NCBI GenBank assembly: GCA_029964075.1
Contig: CM057135.1
Coordinates: 21,912,863 to 21,976,862 of the forward strand
Direction: 5' to 3'
Length of the DNA stretch: 64,000 nucleotides
DNA from: Patiria pectinifera
Taxonomy: Eukaryota > Echinodermata > Asteroidea > Valvatida > Asterinidae
Part shown: piece after piece, positions 20,885 to 30,777 of the stretch
Position numbering within the stretch: the stretch's first letter is position 1
Layout of the letters: every line of letters begins with the position of its first letter
The notes under the pieces: generated by a model
What the model was told of the DNA's origin: nothing
Databases searched by the model: none
The model's input: the letters and a program-made list of their open reading frames with translations, nothing else
Program-made: the position numbers and the translations under genes

Positions 20885-22344
20885 TCAATTAAGCATCCAT
20901 GACCAAAAATACGTACATCGTGAGGTCACCTTGTCGTTACTTCTAAAATCGAGCCACAGACCGTACTTGTTTTTTAGATAGTCTCCGAGGTCAAAACCCC
21001 GTCAAATTTAAGTCTTTAGCTACTCCGCGCCCGCTTTCGGTATCGCTGTCTCCAAAGAACTTGTTAATTTCGTTCCAGTGTTGATACTGAAACATACCTT
21101 GACTGTACAGTTGATTGTGTTTACCTTCTACAGTCACCGATGTTTTGTTTAGTTTTGGATTATAAAATCGCTGCGGATTTTTCTCCGTGGGATCTTTAAT
21201 CAAAAACAAAATACCCTTGAGACTTTTGATGGGTTGATTGACGCTGACGTTCCAAAGCGTGTCCGATTTGTTGACGGATCTAACTTCTATAGCCAGTGGA
21301 TTTTATACACTGTAAAAATGGTGCTTAGGATTTAAACACATTTCTAAACACTTATTCTGTACCCACTTTTTCCACACGTTTAGCATCATGACATGTTTAG
21401 ATGTCCTTTTTCTGTGACACGCATTATCCGTTTGATATGTTCAATGAATAATATGTTCAGCATTTAAACACCTTCCTAAGCGCATTTAAAAATACATTCC
21501 TAAGCACATGTCCAAAACGTAAACACATTTAGTCTCAAAACATTAAAAAGTGGTAAACGTTTAGAATTGAAGCACATTCCCAAACGTTTCTAAAAATGAC
21601 GTTTCTGATATGTTTAAATACTAAACACTGTTTTTACAGTGCAGATATTGCATTAACCCCTTGTGTTTATTTCTTATGGTGATAGCTAGGTCTCTGTTGG
21701 TCACCACTTCGTATTCGAGAGACAAGTCTAAGATAGAATACATCGCCGCCGTATCTGAACTGTTGACTACTTCATCGTGATCGTTAAACTTCATCTCGTA
21801 TGTCAGAGGTTGTTTAAAACCGCTGGGGTAAAAAGGGTGATGCGAAGTCAGTATGTCAATGTCTAGGGGAATACAATATATGTGCTTGATCTTTACCGTT
21901 GTTGGCGCCCGCGTTAGCATCTTGAGCCCCCGTTTTTAGTTTAGACACGTTTTCTTTTTCTATGCCCGAGTACGCCATGTTTCGAGTCGTCGAGCTATTG
22001 ATCCAATTGTCTTTAAAGTTGTGATACACGTCGGCGTGACGATAACTTTCGATTTCGTGACCTTGAAGTCTGACGCTGATTTCGCTGACTAAATTTCTGG
22101 CTAAATTACCAAAAGTGGTTCTATTGTTGTCACCTCCACCTTCGAGTTCTAAATTGAAAGCTAGTTTACAAGTGCCGGGTACGATCACGTCGTCTACGCC
22201 CAATTGAGGAAACTTTACCCTCAGCATTTGCCCCGCCGATATACTACTAGGATTGTGGGTAATGACCACCTCTTTTCTCTCACCCTTGATAGATCTGGGT
22301 ATTTTTAATAGCCTGCTGGGATTGAGCTTTTTTTCCATACGCAT
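20885..22344 (-). pseudogene. Probable major capsid protein, split by a MITE
   Basis: A likely double-jelly-roll capsid protein. The N-terminal frame (22344 to about 21880) begins with a basic head and then beta-strand-rich sequence (DDVIVPGTCKLAFNLEL, NLARNLVSEISVRLQGHEI). A frame change near 21880-21910 leads to a second part (YEMKFNDHDEVV), which is cut by the MITE at 21308-21641. The tail resumes at 21300 and, after another change near 20993, ends at 20885. About 375 codons excluding the insertion, rather short for this family, so some sequence may be lost. The call rests on strand pattern and position next to the ATPase. Confidence 0.55.
21308..21641. mobile_element. MITE inserted in the capsid-like gene
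   Basis: It begins CACTGTAAAAATGG and ends TGTTTTTACAGTG, an inverted pair, with internal TTTAAACAC and CTAAACAC words as in the MITE at 4695-4917. A TA dinucleotide precedes the left end but is not matched on the right. The flanking capsid frame breaks exactly at its edges, which shows it arrived after the Polinton-like element. Confidence 0.75.
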
Positions 22345-22370
22345 TCGTTTTATTTATACGAGTTTTAAAT

Positions 22371-22771
22371 TTAAAGGTATCTGTAAGTCAAGAAGCCCAC
22401 CAATAGCGTTCTTCCCGCGATAAACGCCAGTTCTCTTTCTATTTGTTGGTCGCTAGGCTCGTAAAAATCTTCGAGTTTGGGTTTGCGTTGCAGTCCTACG
22501 GGTAGTTCGGTAGATTGTCCACTCACCTCGTTGTAGTAACGCAACGTTCGGTCTACGTTGGAAAAAAATTCTTTAGCGGCATTTTGTTTTCTGATACGTT
22601 CGTTCTCGTTGCCACTTATCTTTGGCGGCTGAGAGTTGTTCTATCGCTAAATCGTGTCTTACGCTCCTCGTCGGCATCACTCTGTTTCAGATTTGAAAAG
22701 AAAAAAATTGAACCCGTAAAAGCTAAGGCGTTGACGATCGCGCCTCCTAACATCATAGCAACGCCAGACAT
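22371..22771 (-). pseudogene. Small Polinton-like membrane protein
   Basis: The start is ATG 22771 (MSGVAMMLGG); an upstream in-frame ATG at 22801 lies within the integrase promoter and is less likely. The hydrophobic N-terminus (AMMLGGAIVNALAFTGSIFFF) is followed by a charged helical part and, after frame changes between about 22600 and 22660, an aspartate/tyrosine-containing segment and a second hydrophobic helix (ELAFIAGRTLLVGFLTY) ending at 22371. I recall this arrangement from other Polinton-like loci. It is divergent from the integrase with only 31 bp between starts. A decayed copy lies at 8108-8471. Confidence 0.55.
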
Positions 22772-22784
22772 ATTATTATAAACG

Positions 22785-22799
22785 TCTTTTATATTAAAC
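22785..22799 (+). promoter_or_regulatory. Promoter word TCTTTTATATTAAAC before the integrase
   Basis: It ends 3 bases before the integrase ATG. It differs from the 17-mer at 16203 by one T and one A. The second element copy keeps the same spot (about 8486-8500). Confidence 0.55.
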
Positions 22800-22802
22800 A
22801 AT

Positions 22803-23718
22803 ATGCAAACATGGTCTAAACTGTATTATAGCCCAAACGGTTATTGGAGAGGTGAAAGTGCCGTCGACCATTTAAACGATAAAACAAAAATCGATAAAAA
22901 GGTAATCAGAGATTGGCTTAAAAAAAAAGCGATTTGGCAAAAACCGGGTCCTGCGTATGTACCCAGGCCTACGAGTACATCGCGAGAGTTTGAAACACCA
23001 AACGACTTTCACCAAATGGATGTGCTATACCTAACCTGGGATAAAGTAAAACGCAAGACTTATAAATACGCTTTGACGGTTGTCGACGTTGCGAGTCGAT
23101 ACCACGAAGCAGAACCTTTGGTTTCTAAAACGGCGGATTCCACCCAAGATGCTATCGTCAAGATTTACTTGGTACTTGGTTGGTTTCCTCCTGAAACATC
23201 CGCTAGGGATCTTGACTAGGAGGTCAAGATCGCCTTTGAGTTACCCCAAAACGTTGAGAGTAGACGCCGGTACCGAATTTAAAGGCGCTTTTAAAAAATG
23301 GATGGCCTCAAAAAACGTCGATATTATCGTAGGCGAACCCGGAAACCACCGATTGCAAGGTATCGTAGATAGATTTAATCGAACGCTAGCCGACAGACTG
23401 TTTGGTCATCAGTACGCTCAAGAAATGTTAAATCCTGAGAGTAGAGAAACACGCAATGGGTCGAGCGATTACCAAGCGTGATCAAACCCCATTAAAACAA
23501 AAGAGCAACAATTACCGCAAGACGCTATGGTTAGATATTTATATTACCCGAGCGAGCAAGAGGGTGGAACCTCGAGAAGAGCCACGGATCCCATTTGGGG
23601 CGTAGACATCTTCAACGTGGAAAAAAGAACGAGTCAATTTAAAATGATTAACGGTAAAAAGTCACGACGGGTCCTACTCTTTATTAACTTCAAAACGGCC
23701 CAAAAAGGAGTTTTGTGA
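22803..23718 (+). pseudogene. Polinton-type (retroviral-fold) integrase, frameshifted
   Basis: It would integrate the element into host DNA. The first segment has a short N-terminal helical region (AVDHLNDKTKIDKKVIRDWL) and the first catalytic Asp in NDFHQMDVLYL. A small palindromic disruption near 23208-23231 shifts the frame. The second segment holds the second Asp in LRVDAGTEFKG and then QGIVDRFNRTLADR, where the third acidic position, Glu in relatives, is Asp in this copy. A stop near 23479 and a further shift separate the C-terminal domain (VRYLYYPSEQEGG... TDPIWGVDIFNV), which ends at 23718. It is convergent with the polymerase gene, 10 bp apart. Confidence 0.85.
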
Positions 23719-23728
23719 GACAAGAGCT

Positions 23729-26363
23729 TCAAGTGGTACCCGAGGACACGCAATTACCGCCGTAGTGGCCAAAAGCCAGCGTGTTTATACCGTCCGATAA
23801 AATGTACCTCTTTGTGTCCAACGGACTCAACGAAAGTTTATTTTGAAATACGGTGTAAAGGATTTGGTTTTCCGATCTAATGTGAGTCATGGTTTCGTAT
23901 TGAGATTTCTTGTTTAAGATGCAGTCGTAGTAGTGTCGGTGTTTTGATTTCTTAGAGGTGACCGATTTTGTGTCTCCCTTGGTTTTTTCAGGTTGATGTC
24001 AGAGGTTAAAATCGAGTACATTTTAGGCCTTTTACAAACGAATTCTTTGATTATTTTACCTCCAAACTCGTCTTTAAATTTACCGATCACTTTCTTATTG
24101 GTTGGATCGTACAAAGATGATCCGTCGGATAATTCGAAAGGTCGTATTGTTGCCCGTTTTGCTGCATATCTTTGTATACGTCGTCCGTGTGCACTACGAG
24201 TACCAAACTGTCTGTATCTGTGTACATCAACCTGATTTTCTCTTTGTACTTGTCTTTCAAATGGTTGTAATAAAAGTCATACATTAGCGTCTTAGATAGA
24301 TCCAAGATACTCACTCCGTAATAGATCGGTTTGTTTAACACGGTTTTAGTCTTGTACTTTTCGACAAATGACAATTTGCATTCTGAAAATGACGTCGTCG
24401 TTTTGTAGCTCGGTTTCTGTATAATTTTTTTGGTATTTACCTCGATCGCCATCGTTACTGTCTCTAAGTAGATAACCGTCAATCCTGTTTCTGACGTTTT
24501 CCATCGTCTTACCAAACACGCTGTTATTCATGAGCTTAAAAAAGTCTTTCTCAAATCAGAGGTCGCTTTTGTTCTGAGTTGCGTGTTTTTTTTCGATGTA
24601 AGATGCCATCCAAGGCGCTTGTTTAAATTGCAGCACTCGATGCACCTTTTTAAGTTTCAAGCCGAGTTTGAGATACAACTGTAACGTGACGTAGTGCAAA
24701 ACATATTTTTGCTTAGGATTAAGGGTTACACGTTAATTTTTGCACGTTGCTACTAGGTTCGGTATCCAATAACTCGTTTTGATAATCAGACATCCATTCT
24801 TTTGGTATGACGATATTTTCTGGCGCTAGGGGGTAATCGTTGTGCAGGTCGTGGAGATTGTCTGGGTAATCGAGGTCTACTTCAAAGCAGTAACCGGTGT
24901 TTGCCATTTTCCTGAGAGATAATATCTTGAACTCGGTAAACGTTTTTGTAGACGTCCATTTAAAGTCTTAGTACGGCAGGTATTGACTCATGGCCCAGCC
25001 GTACAGATTGTTTGCATCGAGGTAGGTGATGTAACTCGATGGCTCGTTTGGATTATGGTCAGGTAGACATTTGTTGTTGGCTTAGTGGTATCTCATACCA
25101 CCCACGCTCGAGATACCACCTCTTTTTGCCTTTTCCAAAAATAAATGTTTGTCTACGTCTTGCAATAGTTCGAGTTTAACTTCCGAGTGTTTTAACAAGG
25201 CATCCCACGACAATCCTTGTCCTGTGTAGTAATTAGCCTGATCTAACGCGTAGTTTGTAATACACGTTTGCCTAAAGTTTTCAAATACGCAAGCCAGTAA
25301 TAACGTATCGGTAGTGACGTACAAATCGTGATATTCCCCCATGTTTTTAACTTTAAACTCGTTCCACGTCAGTTTCGCTCTGTCGTAGTCTTCTCGCGAT
25401 ATATTTTCGTCTTTTAGGCTGCTGTAAAACTGTTCGATGGGGGTAGACTGGTCTCTTGAAATCTGTCAAACGAGTCCATGTATTCATACGGATAAACTCC
25501 TTTTTGTAACAACGAGTCGATGTTTTGACGATTAAAATGTTATCTGAGTAGTTTAAACGACTTTTTCGGACAAGCTTTAGATAATCTATCCAACGAAGAT
25601 GCCATGAAATTAAACGAGTCTTTAAATCGCATATTTCCGATCGAAAACGAAATATACTTTGTGAAAACGAAATATACTTTTCAGAATTTCTAGCGCTAAC
25701 TTGTATTTCCTTTTCGTCATCGTACTCTGAAATACTCTGCATGATCAAGTGAGCGTCGTATTTTTGCAGATTGTGAAAGACGACCGGTATGGGGGTAAAA
25801 CCTGGTTTAACTCGTAATTTTAGATTGCAGTAGGCGTGCGCAGCACCTCTATATCTACCCGTGACGTGGCAGTGATCTCTCACCTTTCTAAAATTGTTGA
25901 TTTTCTTTTTGCATTCGAGACATTTATACTCAATAAATCCATTTTTGTTTTCGTACTGATGTTCTTTTATTTGTTTTTCTGTTTTTGTTTTTTTGGGTTT
26001 CTGGCACTGACAGTTGCTCGATTAATTGGGATAAATCGGTTTCTCGCAAATCCAACACGTGTTTGATTTATCATGATGTTCTTTAGCTCGCTCTTTAAAT
26101 TTCATGGGTTTGGGTTTTTTTAAATATGCAATTTATGTCGCTTTGTATTTTTAACATTTTATTTACAAACTTTGATGCGGCATGTTTACCTCTATAAGCC
26201 TCTTGATACACATTGGTGCCGTCGCATCCAACTACTACCAACGAGTAACCGCTAGCTTTGTGAATGTTTGTCTTTTGCGTGTTGTCATTTTTATCGTCCG
26301 AGTTTTTTTCTAATATCGATTCAAAGTCGGCGTAAACTACAAACGGTGCTTTTTGTTTAAACC
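23729..26363 (-). pseudogene. Protein-primed DNA polymerase B (pPolB), fragmented
   Basis: The replicative polymerase of the element. Motifs appear in the right order: Exo I (YADFESIL) near 26325; a Cys/His region (CWICEKPI, HCHVTGRYRGAAH) near 26070-25870; Exo II (VVFHNLQKYDAH) near 25770; Exo III region (YHDLYVTTDTLLL) near 25320; LHDLHNDYPLAPE near 24840; the helix with NNSVFGKTMEN near 24520; motif C YTDTDSLV near 24215; and the end RYILSDGINTLAFGHY near 23790. At least six frame changes or stops lie between. The N-terminus upstream of Exo I is cut by the repeat at 26364. A tandem duplication of 21 bp lies near 25640-25680. Confidence 0.88.
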
Positions 26364-26640
26364 TGCACTCTTAAAAATACATGGTTAAAAAGTCGTGGTC
26401 ATTTTTAACCACGTTCCCGTCGTCAAATATGCACCGACGACATCCGTGGTCAAAACGACCCCACCTGACGTGGTCGTTATAAATAACCACGTATTTTGGT
26501 CGATATTTGACCCCATTGTGGTCATATTTTTAACCCAATTCCGTGGTCAATTAAGCTTACCCCATTGCCGTGGTCAGCCAGTTTGACCAATTCCCGTGGT
26601 TAAAATTTCGCAACCGAATTTCGTGGTCAAAATTAAAAAA
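26364..26640. mobile_element. MITE-like repeat with CCGTGGTCAAA words
   Basis: It starts GCACTCTTAAAAATACATGG, an end similar to the CACTGTAAAAA MITEs, then has about nine variants of TTCCGTGGTCAAAATT in both orientations (for example CGTGGTCATTTTTAACCACG, itself a palindrome). It ends in an A-run at 26635-26648. It cuts off the polymerase gene. Confidence 0.65.
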
Positions 26641-27300
26641 AAAAAAAATTCATGGACTAAAACATTCTACAAGTAATCCTGAAATGATGCACTTAAAATG
26701 AAACACCTAAAATTCAACGAAGGGAAACATACATAAGAAAGAATGCTTTTAGAGTGCTTTGTTATCTTCAATACACATTTTTCTTTCATAAATTCCGAAT
26801 ATCCTTATACATTTGTTAACTTTTTTAAAATGAATAGTTGACTCTCTTAGTACAAACAATTCTTTCATTTTTTTAGAGACATGAGCACCAAATGTTACAA
26901 GTACAATTAAACAGCACACACATGTTTTTCATTAATACATTGACGGTGTGAACAGTTTGTTTTACCAGTCTATTATATAGCTGATTATTTTAACCAACTT
27001 GCACAGGATACAGCATTCAGGTACATACATGTATGTATTGCAATCATTGAAAATGAACTGTCGGGTTGAACATGTAGCTGCAATTATTTAATGTTTGTGG
27101 TACATTTTTTTAAAAATCTCAAGTATGCAAAAGCTAACACTTGTGTCACCTAATCTGCATAATCAAAGATAAAGTCTGGATTAAACAAAAAAATGGTTTT
27201 CAGTCAAATTCCATTATGTATTTTCTTATTAATTAAAATTTAAAAAAATGAAACACAATTTGTGAGGTCTATTTGCAGTAGAGAGTTTGGTTTGAACTGA
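26641..27300. other. No gene seen
   Basis: AT-rich intergenic DNA with no supported frame or repeat. Confidence 0.4.
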
Positions 27301-28121
27301 CTAAACACTGTAGGACCCGTCTATCCTTGGTTTGCATCCTCGTATTGAAGGTTGTTGCTGACATTCACTCACTGTTTGGACACCTATTGTAAAAAAAAAA
27401 GGGAACTTAATAAATACTTCTGGAAGTAAATTTAATGTTTTTGTTGCATCAGTTTGAAATTTGAGTTGCATGACTGATAGACAAAATTCTTTCACTCAGT
27501 AATTCACTTTTTAAGCTAAAAATGTCCCCAAAAAAATTGCCCTGACTGATCGAAATTTACTTAAAATATTTTATCCATGTGCAGTTTTTTAGACCTAAAT
27601 CTATTATAAGAAATCAGAATTTTAACTTACCAACATGTGCTTTTTGACATTGAAAACACTGCACAATTTTAATGCGATTTGGATCAGCCAGGCTAACTTT
27701 TAAAGATTTTTTTTATGGATGAGAAAACTAATTTCTGAGTGCACGTCTACCAACACTGCAATTCAAATACAAAACCGTTATGACAACCACAAAAATATGA
27801 TTGTGCTAAAAGGTTATTAAGTTTGATATAGGCAACTGACACTGTTCCTGTTTCTTATGTGCACATACATTGCATTTTGGCAGGGGATGCCCTGCGCACA
27901 TTACATGTGCATTGTAAACATGTGTGTACATTTAATTTTCATGTTTGTGATACAAAATTACTTAATTGATGTTCAGAATGTATCCACAGTCGTAAGACTA
28001 ATTCGAAAACCTCATTGTTGTACACGTGAAGAATAATTACCTTAAATTTAGTAGCATTAACACAAGCTGAACAGCATGCAATAACGAGCGTGACAGCTGG
28101 CCCTCTACAGGTTGTTTTCAT
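27301..28121 (-). CDS. Possible small spliced host gene
   Basis: Three exon-like blocks on the minus strand. The first (28121-28041) starts with ATG and encodes a signal-peptide-like segment (VTLVIACCSACVNA), ending in AAG before GTAATT. A block at 27692-27631 contains CFQCQKAHV and ends before GTAAGT. A last block at 27383-27301 follows a T-rich tract ending in CAATAG and stops with TAG. Phases of the last two blocks fit each other exactly; the first does not join directly, so a further exon between 27720 and 28030 would be needed. Cysteines and the signal-like start suggest a small secreted protein. This is a hypothesis from splice signals only. Confidence 0.3.
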
Positions 28122-28309
28122 GATGTCGGACGCATCTATCAGTCAATCATCCAGATCATTGCAGGAATGGTCGCCAGTCAGCCAGGGCTGAAAATAAAAA
28201 CAACACAGTTTGTTTTTGTCAAAAAATGTTATTACTGGGACATTGGAAGACCATTTCGCTGACTAAAATTACCTATAATAGGTCTAACCTGCATGTCAAT
28301 TACTTGAGC

Positions 28310-28935
28310 CTGGCTCGCCTGCAGGAGCTGGCTCGCCTGCAGGAGCTGGCTCGCCTGCAGGAGCTGGCTCGCCTGCAGGAGCTGGCTCGCCTGCAGGAGC
28401 TGGCTCGCCTGCAGGAGCTGGCTCGCCTGCAGGAGCTGGCTCGCCTGCAGGAGCTGGCTCGCCTGCAGGAGCTGGCTCGCCTGCAGGAGCTGGCTCGCCT
28501 GCAGGAGCTGGCTCGCCTGCAGGAGCTGGCTCGCCTGCAGGAGCTGGCTCGCCTGCAGGAGCTGGCTCGCCTGCAGGAGCTGGCTCGCCTGCAGGAGCTG
28601 GCTCGCCTGCAGGAGCTGGCTCGCCTGCAGGAGCTGGCTCGCCTGCAGGAGCTGGCTCGCCTGCAGGAGCTGGCTCGCCTGCAGGAGCTGGCTCGCCTGC
28701 AGGAGCTGGCTCGCCTGCAGGAGCTGGCTCGCCTGCAGGAGCTGGCTCGCCTGCAGGAGCTGGCTCGCCTGCAGGAGCTGGCTCGCCTGCAGGAGCTGGC
28801 TCGCCTGCAGGAGCTGGCTCGCCTGCAGGAGCTGGCTCGCCTGCAGGAGCTGGCTCGCCTGCAGGAGCTGGCTCGCCTGCAGGAGCTGGCTCGCCTGCAG
28901 GAGCTGGCTCGCCTGCAGGAGCTGGCTCGCCTGCA
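28310..28935 (+). repeat. Perfect 18-bp minisatellite, 34.8 copies
   Basis: The unit CTGGCTCGCCTGCAGGAG is repeated 34 times from 28310 to 28921 without a visible mismatch, plus 14 bases of a 35th. Each unit contains CCTGCAGG. Because 18 is a multiple of 3 and the unit lacks stops in several frames, long open frames appear on both strands (LARLQE and APAGEP repeats). These need not be genes. The array lies about 200 bp upstream of the possible gene at 27301-28121, on that gene's 5' side. Confidence 0.97.
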
Positions 28936-29110
28936 CGTTGTCCTGCACTATGCGTCGCATCCATTGGTACCGGAATGGCCTTGCAGTGGCGCTGTTCGTG
29001 CAACAGGTGGGGCCCAAAGTCGATGAAAAAAGGCGAAATGCAAGTGAAAAATGTCAATAAATACTAATGAAACTTATTAGAAACATGAGACAGACAAACT
29101 CCTTGAACCT

Positions 29111-29337
29111 CTAGAGGAACCACTTGATGACCCTGTTGTTCACGTCGAGCAACTTTCCTGCTGTGCGGCTCATGTCATCGAGGTGGTCGTCGAAGGCACC
29201 GTGTCGCACGTGCTTTATCTCTGGGTTCACTGGTTGGAGGGTCATTGACTGGCCTATTGTCTCACCAAGTGCCGCCTTGAGTGCAGGGTAAAAGAGCCTC
29301 TGGGGGCCTCTGTCAATGTAATAGGTGACGCAGCTTC
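29111..29337 (-). CDS. Possible terminal coding exon, unidentified
   Basis: An open stretch of about 75 codons ends with TAG at 29111-29113, with balanced, protein-like composition (GPQRLFYPALKAALGETIG... FDDHLDDMSRTAGKLLDV). An AG lies at its 5' edge. It has no ATG and no partner exon that I can identify. It could be a 3' exon of a host gene or a relic. Confidence 0.28.
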
Positions 29338-29379
29338 AGCAGCCATCTTGTCTTGCTTCTTTCCTACATACCTGTGTCT

Positions 29380-29790
29380 TGTTGAACTTAAACATGTTCA
29401 AGGAATGGAGACCAACATATAACCAGTTGTGTTGAAGTTAAAAATCAAAGGTGATAGGCCTAAATCCACTGAAACGATGGCTGCCTAGTTATTATTCCAC
29501 TGCAGGACTTTGAGGAATTGGAGAGGACCAAAATATACATCCAAGGTTATACATCCAAAAAGGCATGCCTTGTTCAACTTGAAAATGTACAAGGAATTGG
29601 AGACCAAAGTATTGTCAAGTTAAAATCCAATTTTTCCGACGTTATTATAGGCCTAAATCTACTGAAATGATGGCTGTCAAGTTATTCCATTGGGCGTGGC
29701 GGACTTAAAGAGGACAAAAATATACATCCACGGTTATACATCCAACAATCCTGAAACTGAACAACTTAAAACACTCATGCTGTTTGCCAA
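29380..29790 (+). repeat. Tandem repeat of about 190 bp, two copies
   Basis: CTTGTTCAACTTGAAAATGT, GGCCTAAATCTACTGAAAT and ATATACATCCAAGGTTATAC-type phrases each occur twice about 190 bp apart. Non-coding. Confidence 0.75.
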
Positions 29791-30329
29791 GTTCAAAATT
29801 AATTTCTCCCAGTGTGTTTTACACAAAGGGCTGTGACAAAGTTAGTCAAAAGCTACACTTTCCTTTTCTTTAAGGCAGCAGAATAAGAAGCTGCCCTATT
29901 AGCTGAAAGTTATGTAAATAATTTCCTATTGGTCCAAGCTTTTCTTTTTGTTTGGCTGACACAGATGCATAAATTAGTATAGGATCCTGTCTACAATCCT
30001 GTGTTTTTCGCAAAATGTGAAATTCTATTTTGGCAAGAAATCCTAACCAAATTCTGAACATACATGCATGGACAGAAAGCAATATGTACAATACAGAGAT
30101 GACAAAATTCTCTTCTGAGAAACTGAAACTGTTGATAACAGGCAAACCGATGCGGCTCGTTTCCTTTCGGTACGCCATTGAAAAAAAATGTATTCCCCCA
30201 GACGTTCAGGCCTAAATACACCACTGGCGGAGATTTATTAATTTGAGCTGAGCTGATTTGATATGAGCTGAATCATTTCTGTTTGCTAGCTCGATAATCC
30301 TTTTGCACATTTCTAAAGGTAACCAATAC
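29791..30329. other. No gene seen
   Basis: Short open frames at 29870-30224 occur on both strands without splice or motif support. Nothing recognised. Confidence 0.4.
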
Positions 30330-30777
30330 GGCAAAATAAGATTAGCTCTTGATCCATCATGTCCTTTGGATGGGGCCTGGTCTTGTACACTCTGTGTCAC
30401 CAATGCTCCCTACTGTCTGTCTACTAGTCTACAGTCTCTCTACTGCAAAATATAAGATTGAAACTAATAAAGCTCATTATGTCGCTCTACTGGTCCCTTG
30501 AGGAGAAGACTCATGGAATCCTGCAAAAGATAGAGTAAACAATACTCATGGTTTTCTCTTGGGATATAAAAGTAAGAGTATTGTTGAGTTGAATTAAGCT
30601 GCGCCGAGCCGGGCTGAGTTCAGCTGAGCAGCACTGAGCCGCTGTGTGCTACTCAAGATGAACCCCTGCCCATAGTCTTAAATGGTTAAGCAATAAGGTG
30701 AAATACGTTACCTCTTGACCCATCACTTTCTTTGGATGGGCCTGGTTCTGTACATCCTGTGTCACTGATGCTCCCTA
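30330..30777 (+). repeat. Duplicated block flanking the nested transposon
   Basis: The sequence around TTTGGATGGGGCCTGGTCTTG... GTGTCACCAATGCTCCCTA at 30335-30415 recurs at 30705-30777. The continuation at 30480-30535 (GAAGACTCATGGAATCCTGC) recurs at 38325-38360, on the far side of the transposon. The first copy therefore shows what the second looked like before the insertion. Confidence 0.8.

Larger units (their letters stand above)
13426..26363. mobile_element. Polinton/adintovirus-like integrated element, decayed
   Basis: About 13 kb holding a protein-primed DNA polymerase B, a retroviral-type integrase, an FtsK/HerA-type ATPase, a probable capsid protein and a set of small proteins. This is the diagnostic gene combination of Maverick/Polinton elements and their viral relatives. 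Genes lie on both strands with very short gaps, unlike the surrounding host DNA, and share AT-rich promoter words. The right side is cut by a MITE-like repeat at 26364; the left limit is set by the TFIIB-like gene. I could not identify the long terminal inverted repeats. It is an old copy: most genes carry frameshifts or stops. Confidence 0.85.

Noticed and set aside
28310..28935. CRISPR-like array
   Set aside because: Units are contiguous with no spacers, and the setting is eukaryotic.
28226..29057. Long open frames (over 250 codons) on both strands across the 18-bp repeat
   Set aside because: They arise because the unit length is a multiple of three and lacks stops. No independent coding evidence outside the array.
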